Shown one piece after another: positions 43,346-51,500 of a stretch of DNA of 64,000 bases. The notes under the pieces were generated by a model. That model was not told where the DNA came from. It worked only from the letters and a program-made list of their open reading frames with translations, and searched no databases. Source of the stretch: Streptomyces sulphureus DSM 40104 (GTDB lineage: Bacteria; Actinomycetota; Actinomycetes; Streptomycetales; Streptomycetaceae); assembly GCF_000381025.1 (NCBI RefSeq), contig NZ_KB905820.1, positions 246,944 to 310,943 on the forward strand, given 5' to 3'. The stretch's first letter is position 1. The number at the start of each line of letters is the position of its first letter. Position numbers and translations under genes: made by a program.

Positions 43346-45166
43346 TCAGGCGAGCAGACGGGAGATCCGCTCCGCCGCCATCGGCTTGGCGTAGTGCCAC
43401 CCCTGGCCCGCGTCGCAGCCGATCCGGCGGAGCCGCTCGGCCTGCGCCGGTCCCTCGACACACTCCGCGGTCACCGACAGGCCCAGTTTGTGGGCGAGTT
43501 GGACGAGCGCGGTGACGATCGTCTCGTCTGCCGGGTTGGAGTGGCGGGCCGTGCGGAAGCCCTGCACGAAGGAGCCGTCGAGCTTCAGGGTGCGCACGGG
43601 GAGGCGGCTGAGGTAGGCGAGGTTGGAGTACCCGGTGCCGAAGTCGTCGATGGCGATCCGCACGCCCATCTCGGAGAGCGCGTGGAGCGCCTGGAGCGGC
43701 CGCCCCGCCGAGCCCATCACGGCGGACTCGGTGAGCTCCAACTGGAGCAGCCCGGAGGGTAGCCCCGTCTCCTCCAGCACCTCGGCGACGTCGGTCACGA
43801 TGTCCGAGTCCCACACCTGCCGCACCGCGACGTTGACGCTCACGTAGACGCCGCCCTCCGGCCGTCGCCCCAGCCACTCCTTCGCCCGACGGCAGGACTC
43901 GGCGAGCACCCACCGCCCCAGCGGCACGATCGCGCCGTTCTCCTCGGCGAGGCCGATGAACCGGTCGGGCCCGAGCCGCCCGAACTGCGGGTGCTGCCAC
44001 CGCACGAGGGCCTCGACGCCGCGGAGCACGTCGTCGTCGAAGTCCACGATGGGCTGGTACTCGACGACGAACTCCCCGCGGTCGACGGCCCGCCGCAGCG
44101 TGGAGGAGAGCGCCTGCCGGGTCATCAGGTGGGCGCTGCGCTCGGGGTCGAAGAGCGTCCACCGCGCCTTCCCGTCGGCTTTCGCCCAGTACAGGGTGGT
44201 GTCGGCGGCCTGCATCAGCTCGGTCGGCGTCGTGCCCGCCGTCTCGCGTTCGACGACGCCGACGCTCGCGGAGACGGTGAGCCGGTGGCCGCAGAGGTCG
44301 AACGGCTGCTGGAGCGCGGAGAGCAGCGCCTGCGCGAGCGCCGTCAGTTGCTGTGTGCCCGTCGAGCCCTCGACGAGGAGGGCGAACTCGTCGCCGCCCA
44401 ACCGCGCGACGAGGTGGCCGCCCCCCTCGGCGAGTGCGCCGCCCGCGTCCGTCCGCTCGCGCGCGGCGGCGCCCTCGGCGCAGTGCGTGAGCCGCTGCGC
44501 GACGGCGTCGAGGAGGGCGTCGCCCACGCGGTGCCCGAGGGTGTCGTTGACGGCCTTGAACCCGTCGAGGTCGAGGTAGCAGATGCCGGTGCGTCCGGTG
44601 GCCGAGTCCTCCAGGGCGCTGCTCAACCGCTCGAAGAACAGGGAGCGGTTGGGGAGCTTGGTGACGGGGTCGTGCATCCGCAGGTGCCGTAGCCGCTCGC
44701 GGAGTTCGTGCTGCTCGCTGACGTCGGTGACGGAGAGGAGGGCCTGGTGGCCGGGTGCCGTCGAGGTGACGGCGATCTCCGCGTGGAGTGCATGGCCGTC
44801 GGCGTGCTTGAGCCTGCGGGTGCAGCGCATGCGGTCGGTGCGGCCGTGGAGGACCTCGCGGTACGCGGCGGTCGTGCGGCCGTCGAGGCCGAGGCCGCCG
44901 AGTTCGGCGACGGGGGCGCCGACGAGCGTCGCGGGCGGCGTGCCGAGGAAGGAGCCGAGCGCGCGGTTGGCGGTGAGGACGCGGCCCTCGTGGTCGATGA
45001 CGGCCATCGGGAGCGGAGCCGTGTGGAACGCGGCGGCGTAGGCGCTCTCCGGTGCTGCGGCACGCGCCTGCCGCAGCATCGGCTGACTACTTTGCGTGCA
45101 TGCCTGCGGGGGGTTTCCCGGGGCGTCTCCGGAGCCTTTGTCCGGTCCTTCGAGGGGTCCGTTCAC
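43346..45166 (-). CDS. cdgA: PAS-GGDEF-EAL protein, probable CdgA (c-di-GMP synthesis/degradation)
   Basis: A 606-aa soluble protein. A PAS domain (about residues 40-150) is followed by a GGDEF domain with intact GGDEF at 257-261 and an EAL domain with EAL at 385-387, LELTES and DDFGTGYSNL. I see no RxxD inhibitory site at the usual position before GGDEF. Catalytic motifs of both domains are kept, so it could be bifunctional. Domain order and neighbourhood fit CdgA of S. coelicolor, a BldD target that affects development; orthology is inferred. No membrane helix is present. Confidence 0.85.
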   Translation of the reverse strand: MNGPLEGPDKGSGDAPGNPPQACTQSSQPMLRQARAAAPESAYAAAFHTAPLPMAVIDHEGRVLTANRALGSFLGTPPATLVGAPVAELGGLGLDGRTTAAYREVLHGRTDRMRCTRRLKHADGHALHAEIAVTSTAPGHQALLSVTDVSEQHELRERLRHLRMHDPVTKLPNRSLFFERLSSALEDSATGRTGICYLDLDGFKAVNDTLGHRVGDALLDAVAQRLTHCAEGAAARERTDAGGALAEGGGHLVARLGGDEFALLVEGSTGTQQLTALAQALLSALQQPFDLCGHRLTVSASVGVVERETAGTTPTELMQAADTTLYWAKADGKARWTLFDPERSAHLMTRQALSSTLRRAVDRGEFVVEYQPIVDFDDDVLRGVEALVRWQHPQFGRLGPDRFIGLAEENGAIVPLGRWVLAESCRRAKEWLGRRPEGGVYVSVNVAVRQVWDSDIVTDVAEVLEETGLPSGLLQLELTESAVMGSAGRPLQALHALSEMGVRIAIDDFGTGYSNLAYLSRLPVRTLKLDGSFVQGFRTARHSNPADETIVTALVQLAHKLGLSVTAECVEGPAQAERLRRIGCDAGQGWHYAKPMAAERISRLLA

Positions 45167-45464
45167 CGATCGCTCCGCGGTGGTTCGATTCGTGCGGACC
45201 GTTCGGGAGCCGTGGCCTTGCGGCCGCTCGGGCGCAGATCCGCGCTGGAAATGTGCCGATCATAGAGGCCGCCGGACGAGCGGAGCCAGTGTTTGGGCGG
45301 TCGGCATCGGTCAACTGCGCACGCGCACCGGGCCCCTGGGTACGACCCTGACTGAATCTGTCCGGGCGGCGGCGACACTCTGATCGCTTACGACAGAAGA
45401 CTACGAAGGGTAGTCATATCTCTGTGACTCGTCCGGCCTACCGGAACGGTACAGAACCGGGCAT

Positions 45465-46784
45465 ATGGGACAAGGTGGTGAGAACTCAGCACTCCCTGAT
45501 CCGGTGAGGTCCCACGTGGCCCAGTCGCATATACCCCCCGAGGTGGCCGCCGTCGCCCGGCGCCGACGGGCGTACCGCGCGGCGGCGGTGCTCACCTCAC
45601 TCGTCGCCTTCATGGGCATGGCCCTGCTCGCCGGCCCGGTCACCGCCGCCGGCGGCGCCATGCCCTGCGCCCTCCCGCGCACCGATGCGCACCACTCCCT
45701 GGGCACCGACACCTGGGACGACGCGTACAAGCGCCCGCGCGGCACCTTCGACGCCGCGCTCGTCTTCCTCTCGTTCCCCGACGCGAAGCCGAAGACCACG
45801 CCGGCCGAGCTCACGGCCGACCACTTCCCCGACACCACCCGCTTCTTCGACGAGACCTCCTACGGAGCCTTCCACCTGCGCCCCCACTCCGCGCACCGGT
45901 GGATCACCATGCCGAGGCCGTCCACCGCCTACGGGATACAGCGCGACTGGGACCCCGAGCGGCGCACCGACTACCTGCGGGACGCCATCGACGTCGTGGA
46001 CCCGCGGCTCGACTTCGCCAAGTACGACGTCGTGTACCTCATCGCCGACCCGGACGCGCCCGGCGTCGACTCCGACGCCACCAAGGTCGTCAACTTCGAC
46101 GAGCCCGTCGAGGTCGACGGCGGCGAACTGCGCCGCCTCGTCACGGTCTTCGAGCAGAGCCCGCCCGACCGGCACGTCCTGGCGCACGAGACGGCACACG
46201 TCTTCGACCTGCCCGACCTCTACCAGCAACCCGAGGACGGCAAGGCGGACTGGGACACCAGGGTGGGCGACTGGGACCTCATGGGCAGCCAGTTCGGTCT
46301 CGCGCCCGAACCCTTCGCCTGGCACCGGTGGAAGATCGGGTGGCTCGGGCCCCGCAACATCGACTGCGCCCCGGCGAGACACGGCGTCACCCGGCACTCG
46401 CTCCGACCCGTCTCGGCTCCCTCGGGCGGCGCGGACGGAGCGAGCGTCGAAGGCCCCGACGGGACGCGGATGGCCGTGGTGCGCACCGGTACGAGTTCGG
46501 CGATCGCCGTCGAGGCGCGGACTCGGCAGGGCGGGGACGCCTCCGTCTGCCGCGAGGGGGTGCTGATGTACCGCGTGCACAGCGACACCGCCTCGACCCA
46601 CGGTCCCGTCGAGGTGATCGACGGGCACCCGGGGACCAGCGCCTGCCTGCGCACCTCCGTCCACCCGGCGCTCGCCGACGCGCCGCTGGGCGTGGGTGAG
46701 GGGCATGTCACCAAGGAGGGGGTGCGCGTCGAGGTGACCGGGCGGGGCGCGGACGGGGAGTGGGAAGTGAAGATCACGAAGTAG
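45465..46784 (+). CDS. Secreted M6-like metalloprotease
   Basis: A 439-aa protein from ATG 45465; a GTG at about 45516 is an alternative start. A hydrophobic export segment (AAAVLTSLVAFMGMALLAGP) precedes the mature enzyme. The zinc motif is VLAHETAHVFDLPDLY (H-E-x-x-H), followed by WDLMGSQFGLAPEPFAWHRW, the Met-turn-like and substrate regions of immune-inhibitor-A/M6 proteases. Cys in DCAPARH and SVCREGV may form a disulfide. It is likely an extracellular zinc protease. An inverted repeat AGTCA-N8-TGACT lies 36-53 bp upstream of the start. Confidence 0.82.
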   Translation: MGQGGENSALPDPVRSHVAQSHIPPEVAAVARRRRAYRAAAVLTSLVAFMGMALLAGPVTAAGGAMPCALPRTDAHHSLGTDTWDDAYKRPRGTFDAALVFLSFPDAKPKTTPAELTADHFPDTTRFFDETSYGAFHLRPHSAHRWITMPRPSTAYGIQRDWDPERRTDYLRDAIDVVDPRLDFAKYDVVYLIADPDAPGVDSDATKVVNFDEPVEVDGGELRRLVTVFEQSPPDRHVLAHETAHVFDLPDLYQQPEDGKADWDTRVGDWDLMGSQFGLAPEPFAWHRWKIGWLGPRNIDCAPARHGVTRHSLRPVSAPSGGADGASVEGPDGTRMAVVRTGTSSAIAVEARTRQGGDASVCREGVLMYRVHSDTASTHGPVEVIDGHPGTSACLRTSVHPALADAPLGVGEGHVTKEGVRVEVTGRGADGEWEVKITK

Positions 46785-46797
46785 GGGGCGCGCACAC

Positions 46798-46829
46798 GGA
46801 AGGCCCCTCGCCGGAGCGAGGGGCCTTCC
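46798..46829. terminator. Bidirectional terminator hairpin
   Basis: GGAAGGCCCCTCGC pairs perfectly with GCGAGGGGCCTTCC around a 4-nt loop. It lies between the protease stop and the end of the leftward tRNA-Lys gene and can serve both. Confidence 0.8.
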
Positions 46830-46837
46830 GCTGCCTG

Positions 46838-46911
46838 TGCGCCGCCAGGGACTCGAACCCCGGACCCACTGATTAAGAGTCAGTTGCTCTAACCAACTGA
46901 GCTAGCGGCGC
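46838..46911 (-). tRNA. tRNA-Lys (anticodon CTT), second copy
   Basis: A complete cloverleaf identical over 74 nt to the tRNA at 31109-31182, in the same orientation: acceptor GCGCCGC, anticodon loop CTCTTAA, T arm GGTTCGAGTCC. CCA is not encoded. A strong hairpin follows 8 bp downstream. Confidence 0.96.
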
Positions 46912-47008
46912 CGGTTGACGTCGTAGACCCTAGCACCACCGGAGGGCGAAGACGAAATCGAGCGTCCGCGCGACCCGCGGCCCCACCTGCGGCGCAGCGT
47001 GCGGTGCG

Positions 47009-47395
47009 TCACTCGGTGCGGCGGTCCCTGAGGAGCTCGCGGCCGAACTCGACCATTCTGCGGGCGTACTCCTCCGTCCAGTCGGCGCGCTCCGCGATCG
47101 CCGCGTCGGTCAGCCGGTCGAAACGGCGCGGGTCGGCGAGGTGCGCCGCGGCCGTCGCCTGGAACTCGACGGCGCGGTCGGCGGCGGCGCGGAAGGCCAG
47201 CGCCAGCTCCGTCGCGCGCTCCAGCGTCTCGCGAGGGTCGGTGAGCGACTCCAGGCCGAAGAAGTGCTCCCTGTCGGCCGTGGCTTCGGACGGCTCGAAG
47301 AGCAGCGGGGCCGGCCGCTTGAACCGCGGCCCGCCGCCTCCGGCCGAGGAGGAGCCGGAGGCGGAAGGCTCCGGTGCCGAGGGCGGCTCGGACAT
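47009..47395 (-). CDS. Hypothetical protein downstream of the helicase-nuclease module
   Basis: A 128-aa protein from ATG 47395 with a good GGAGG 7 bp ahead. The N terminus is Ser/Gly/Pro-rich and disordered. The rest is helical and amphipathic (ETLERATELALAFRAAADRA, ERADWTEEYARRMVEFGREL). There is no signal peptide or membrane helix, and I do not recognise a family. It is transcribed in the same direction as the three-gene module upstream, with a gap of about 100 bp, so it may be its fourth member. Confidence 0.65.
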   Translation of the reverse strand: MSEPPSAPEPSASGSSSAGGGGPRFKRPAPLLFEPSEATADREHFFGLESLTDPRETLERATELALAFRAAADRAVEFQATAAAHLADPRRFDRLTDAAIAERADWTEEYARRMVEFGRELLRDRRTE

Positions 47396-47497
47396 GTGCG
47401 TACCTCCATCGTCTGTCGGGCGCCGTCCATTGTGCGCCCCCTACGGGCCGCGGTGCACAGGCGCCGGGGCCCGGCCGGGTGCCGGCGGCGTGCGCGG

Positions 47498-48823
47498 TCA
47501 GTCGGTGCGGACGGTGTGCTCGGCGAGTTCGGCGAGGACCGCGTGGTTCGCCTCCCAGCCGTCGGGGAACGCGACCTCGGCGCCGAGTTCGACGGGCTCC
47601 GCCGAGGGATGCTCGTCGAGCAGGCGGGCGACGCCGGCGCGGCACACCACGACGCAGGCGTGCCGGTGCCGCGAGGCGAGGACGCAGAGCCGGCCGCTCT
47701 CCAGGTGGAAGGAGGTGGCGTCGGGGCGGCCCGAAAGCGGGTGGAGGACGACGGTGACGTCGAACTCCCTCCCCTGGAGACGGTTGGCGGTGTCCACCGT
47801 CACCTCGGGGAAGCCGGCCTTCGCTAGGGCGGCGCGGACCGCGGCCGCCTGGTCGCGGTGGGCGGTGCCGACGGCGACCCGGGCCTGGGTGAGCGCGGTG
47901 GGCTCTGGGGAGCGCTCGCCGTACGCGAGGCCGCCGCGGGTGAGCAGGCTGCGGACGACGGAGGCGACGGCGGCCACCGCCTCGGGGTCGGTCCTCGGGG
48001 TGTGCCGTTCGGGGAGTTCGAGGAGGCCCCAGCCGGACGCCGCCGCCTCGTCGACGACGCGGTCGGCGGCCGAGCCGCTCGACGCCGCCTCGAACGTAAG
48101 GCGTCGGTCGCCGGGGGAGGTGCCGCTGGTGAACGGCGTGTACGGGTAGAAGGCGGAGGAGACCAGCCCCGCTGCCGACGCCGGGAGGCGCCAGGAGACC
48201 GGCAGCCGGTGGCGGCGCAGCTCGGCGTTGTGCGCGAGCAGGGTGCCGACGGCGCTCATCGAGGGGTCGTGCGCGAGGCCGGCCCACTGGCCCGCTCCGA
48301 CCTGGCTGAACGGGTCCAACTGGCCCGGATCGCCCACGAAGAGCGCCCGTTCGAAGAGTCCGGCGACGGCGAGGAGCGCGTCGGAGCGCATCTGGTACGC
48401 CTCGTCGACGATCGCCTGCGGCCACGGGGACTCCGTCTTCACCCACGCCCACTTCGCCGCCGTCGAGACGACGACGCCCAGCTCGGCGAGGTCGGCCGGC
48501 TTGGCCGAGGTGCGGACCGACTCGTGGGCGTCGAGGAGGGGGTCGTACGGGTCCGGCTCGTTGCTGTGGAGGCGGCCGACGGGGAGGTGCGGGTCCGCGG
48601 TGGCGATGCGGTCGACGAGGTCGTCCACCTGGGCGTTGGTCTGCGCCACGAGCATCAGGCGTCGGCCGGCGGCGGCGAGCTCTCGGGCCGCGCGGACGAC
48701 GAGGGTGGACTTGCCCGCGCCCGGCGGGGAGTCCACGACGACGCCGCGCTCGGGGGAGTGGAGCGTGTCGTGGAGTACCGCGTCGACGACGGAGGCATGG
48801 CGGGTACCGGCTTGTTCGGTCAC
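47498..48823 (-). CDS. Superfamily 1 DNA/RNA helicase-like ATPase
   Basis: A 441-aa protein from GTG 48823. Motif I is SPPGAGKSTLV (Walker A, residues 35-40 GAGKST), QTNAQVDDLV fits motif Ia, motif II is VDEAYQM (DEAY, 140-143), motif III is GDPGQLDPF (164-172), and a late VDTANRLQGREFDVTVVLHP is motif V. The layout is the UPF1/Dna2-like SF1B group, in short form. Its GTG start overlaps the stop of the 508-aa gene (GTGA), so translation is coupled. With the Cas4-like nuclease two genes upstream it could form a Dna2- or AddAB-like helicase-nuclease machine. Confidence 0.83.
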   Translation of the reverse strand: MTEQAGTRHASVVDAVLHDTLHSPERGVVVDSPPGAGKSTLVVRAARELAAAGRRLMLVAQTNAQVDDLVDRIATADPHLPVGRLHSNEPDPYDPLLDAHESVRTSAKPADLAELGVVVSTAAKWAWVKTESPWPQAIVDEAYQMRSDALLAVAGLFERALFVGDPGQLDPFSQVGAGQWAGLAHDPSMSAVGTLLAHNAELRRHRLPVSWRLPASAAGLVSSAFYPYTPFTSGTSPGDRRLTFEAASSGSAADRVVDEAAASGWGLLELPERHTPRTDPEAVAAVASVVRSLLTRGGLAYGERSPEPTALTQARVAVGTAHRDQAAAVRAALAKAGFPEVTVDTANRLQGREFDVTVVLHPLSGRPDATSFHLESGRLCVLASRHRHACVVVCRAGVARLLDEHPSAEPVELGAEVAFPDGWEANHAVLAELAEHTVRTD

Positions 48824-50346
48824 AGGCGGTCCTCGGGAGTGAACGCGTCGGGCGGCTCGGGGAGTTGGGCGGGCGGGCCGCCGTGCGTCCACGGGGTCGC
48901 CTCGGGCTCCGGGAGGCCGGGGCCGCCGCGCGGTGCATGCTCGAAGAGCGTCCAGCAGAGGCGCTCGCCCGGCTCGGGCACGCTCCCTTCCGCCGGCTCC
49001 TTACTCCGTCCCATGCCATTGGTGAGCCGCACGGTGAAGACCTCGCCGTGCTCGGCGACCTCGCCGCGCTGTTCGCCGCCCGAGGGCAGCGCGCGGTGGA
49101 GCCGTGCCGTTCCCTCGGGGAGCGGGCCGTCCTCGGAGCGGCAGGTGACGAGGGGGCGGGGCATCGGGCGCTTGCCCTCGCTGTACGCCATCGTGACGTC
49201 GAGTACCTCGCCTGCGAACGCCTCGCCCGCGAGGCGGCGTTCGGCCATCGTGAGGGGGTCGTCGAGCGCCTCCTGCGCGTCGAGCTCGGCCTGCGACTGC
49301 TCGCGCGAGACGAGCTTGCGGGCCGCCGTGACCGCGTCGTCCCGCCGGGGCTGGGGCGGTTCTCCGGCGCCGACGCGGTCCCTGTGGTGGGTGTAGGAGT
49401 GGCGGTCGCGTCTCCAGCGGGCGGGCAGGTGCGCGGCCGGCGGCAGGGTGCGCAGGAGGTCGACGGCGTGCCAGACCGCGTCCCAAGTGGGGCGGAGCTG
49501 TGCCTCCACGAGGTGTGCCAGGTCGGCGGCGGCGTCCGCGACACCCGCGTCGAAGCGGTCGATCGCGGGGCCGAGCAGCGTGTTGTCGAACGCGGGGTCG
49601 GTGCTGGGACCCGCCGGGGGGACGAGGAGTTGGCCGCGTTCGTCGCGGGCGAGTTCCGCGTGGAGGGCGGCGGCCTCGCCCGTCGTGCCGGGGGGAGGGG
49701 CGATCCAGGCGAGGAGGGCGGCCAGGTGCTGGTCCTCGAGGGTGCTCCGGCCCGTCGCCCAGTGGCGGATGAGGAGTTCGGTGACGGGGAGCAGGAGCGA
49801 GGAGCCGGGGACGCGGGCGCGCTCGGCGTAGTGGCTGAGCCAGCGGCCGAGGAGCGGCACTCGCGGCGGGGACGGGTGCGCGGCCTGCGGGTCCTCCTCG
49901 GCGGTGCGGCGGAAGCGGGTGGCGCGGCCGAGGAGCCGCAGGAACTCGACGCCGGCCGGGTTGGGTACGAGCAACTGCGGTGCGTCGAGGCAGAGTTCGG
50001 CCTGGACGGTGACCTTCTTCCCCGTCTCGGGCTCCGTCTCCTTGCGCTCGACGTACTCCACCTCCTCGGCGGCGGACTCGATGTGCGGGAGCACCTCCTC
50101 GGCGAGCGCGGCGAGGAAGGTGCTGCGCAGTTCGCGGTTGCGCGGCTGCGGGACGGTGAGGAGCCGCGGCGCGCCGCGGTCGGTGCCGACGAGGGCGCCG
50201 AGCGGTGCGGCGTCCTCCCCTGCGGTGGTGAGCGGCACGAGCACCAGCGGGTGTGCGGCGAGATGGCGGTGGCGGACGGTGGCGAGCGGGGCGGCCCGGC
50301 CGCTCTCGGCGGCCTCGGCCCGGGCGAGCACGGAGATCAGCGACAT
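48820..50346 (-). CDS. Protein of unknown function between a Cas4-like nuclease and an SF1 helicase
   Basis: A 508-aa protein from ATG 50346, overlapping the nuclease stop by 10 bp and the helicase start by 4 bp. It begins MSLISVLARAEAAESGRAAP. Segments such as LCLDAPQLLVPNPAGVEFLR, VPLLGRWLSHYAERARVPGS and PTWDAVWHAVDLLRTLPPA suggest a helical middle. The C-terminal 100 residues (RPLVTCRSEDGPLPEGTARL, EVFTVRLTNGMGRSKEPAEG) look beta-rich, possibly a small nucleic-acid-binding barrel. No catalytic motif is evident and no family is recognised. Its fixed position between nuclease and helicase suggests a scaffold or specificity subunit. Confidence 0.72.
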   Translation of the reverse strand: MSLISVLARAEAAESGRAAPLATVRHRHLAAHPLVLVPLTTAGEDAAPLGALVGTDRGAPRLLTVPQPRNRELRSTFLAALAEEVLPHIESAAEEVEYVERKETEPETGKKVTVQAELCLDAPQLLVPNPAGVEFLRLLGRATRFRRTAEEDPQAAHPSPPRVPLLGRWLSHYAERARVPGSSLLLPVTELLIRHWATGRSTLEDQHLAALLAWIAPPPGTTGEAAALHAELARDERGQLLVPPAGPSTDPAFDNTLLGPAIDRFDAGVADAAADLAHLVEAQLRPTWDAVWHAVDLLRTLPPAAHLPARWRRDRHSYTHHRDRVGAGEPPQPRRDDAVTAARKLVSREQSQAELDAQEALDDPLTMAERRLAGEAFAGEVLDVTMAYSEGKRPMPRPLVTCRSEDGPLPEGTARLHRALPSGGEQRGEVAEHGEVFTVRLTNGMGRSKEPAEGSVPEPGERLCWTLFEHAPRGGPGLPEPEATPWTHGGPPAQLPEPPDAFTPEDRL

Positions 50347-51500
50347 GCCGCCTCCGCGAGCGCCGCGTCCCGCAGACGGGCGGCGCGGCGCAGCGCCGCG
50401 GCCGCCGGGTCGTCGGCCGGCTCCTGCTCGGACCGTGCGGCCTCCAGGACCTCCTCGACGGTGCGCAGGCCGCCCAACTCGCCCCGCACGGAGCGCCCCA
50501 GGGCTTCCACGGCGCCGGCAGCGCGGGCCTTGGAACGGCAGTGGAAGGCGAGCTCGCAGGTGGAGAGGCACTCGGGCGCGTACGCGGCGGGGACGGAGGC
50601 GACCGCTTCGGCGAGTTCGCCCTCGGAGCTGGAGGGGGCGAAGCCGGCGCCGGCCGGGACGAGTTCCGCGATCTCCTCGATACGGGTGAGCCGGGCGAGT
50701 TGGCGGCGGGTCGCGGCGCACTGCTTGCGGAGGTCGAGCGGGGCCGCGGTGGGGGAGTTGGAGAAGTCCTCGGGGCAGACGAGCAGGGCGCGCTCCCGGA
50801 CCTCGGCGAGGTCCTCCAGCGCGAGCGCGTAGACCGCGGCCTGCCGGGCGGCGGCGCCGACCTTCGCGGCGTCGGCCGAACCGTCCAGGATCGGGAAGGA
50901 CTTGATCTCCACGACGGTGACCGAGCCGTCGGGATGGACGGCGAGCGCGTCGGGCTCCAGGTGGACAGCGGCGCCTGCCACGGGGAGGGAGAGCATCGGG
51001 TGGTCCAGCAGGGACCAGCCGCCTCTCGCGGCGGCCGCGCGGAGTTCGAGCGCGGTGCGGCCGGCGCGGGCCGCGGGACCCGCCGCGTTGAGCTCGGGCA
51101 CCCGGACCGACTCGGGCTCTGGCTGCTCCTCGCCCGTCTGCCGGCAGAGGAGCCGGATCAACGCGGCGCCGCCCTCGGCGGTCACGCCCGACTCGAAGGA
51201 GTGGCCGCGCGCGAAGGCGAACTGCGATCTGCCGAACGGGGCCGGTGCGCCCAGGCGTTCGGCGACGGTGCGCTTGTCGACTCCTGCGGCGTCGAGGAGG
51301 GCGCGCCTGTGGCAGCCCGGGTTGGCGGCGAGGGCGGCGAGGGCGCGTGCGTCCATCGGGCGCGGCTGAACCTCCGCGCCGCGGAGCTCAGCGAGCCGCT
51401 GCGGCAGTGTCCTCCCCGCCGCCTGCGGGGGGACGTCCGCGGCGGCCGGCTGCTGGAGCGCCCGGTGGGGCGTGGGCCGAGACGGCTGCGGTGTGGTCAT
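50337..51500 (-). CDS. Cas4/AddB-like PD-(D/E)XK nuclease with Fe-S cysteines
   Basis: A 387-aa protein from ATG 51500 (AAGG upstream); an ATG at 51356 would give 339 aa and avoid overlap with the PAP2 gene. The nuclease core shows RGHSFES, HLEPDALAVHPDG (Asp183) and VVEIKSF (Glu197, Lys199). One Cys near the N terminus (NPGCHRR, Cys63) and three near the C terminus (PECLSTCELAFHC: Cys310, 314, 320) reproduce the four-Cys Fe-S arrangement of Cas4, AddB and Dna2 nucleases. It heads the overlapping three-gene module. No CRISPR adaptation genes are nearby, so a CRISPR role is not indicated. Confidence 0.82.
   Translation of the reverse strand: MTTPQPSRPTPHRALQQPAAADVPPQAAGRTLPQRLAELRGAEVQPRPMDARALAALAANPGCHRRALLDAAGVDKRTVAERLGAPAPFGRSQFAFARGHSFESGVTAEGGAALIRLLCRQTGEEQPEPESVRVPELNAAGPAARAGRTALELRAAAARGGWSLLDHPMLSLPVAGAAVHLEPDALAVHPDGSVTVVEIKSFPILDGSADAAKVGAAARQAAVYALALEDLAEVRERALLVCPEDFSNSPTAAPLDLRKQCAATRRQLARLTRIEEIAELVPAGAGFAPSSSEGELAEAVASVPAAYAPECLSTCELAFHCRSKARAAGAVEALGRSVRGELGGLRTVEEVLEAARSEQEPADDPAAAALRRAARLRDAALAEAACR

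Noticed and set aside
50337..51500. A Cas4 protein belonging to a CRISPR locus
   Set aside because: No cas1, cas2 or array lies nearby; the overlap with an SF1 helicase points to a separate DNA-processing module.
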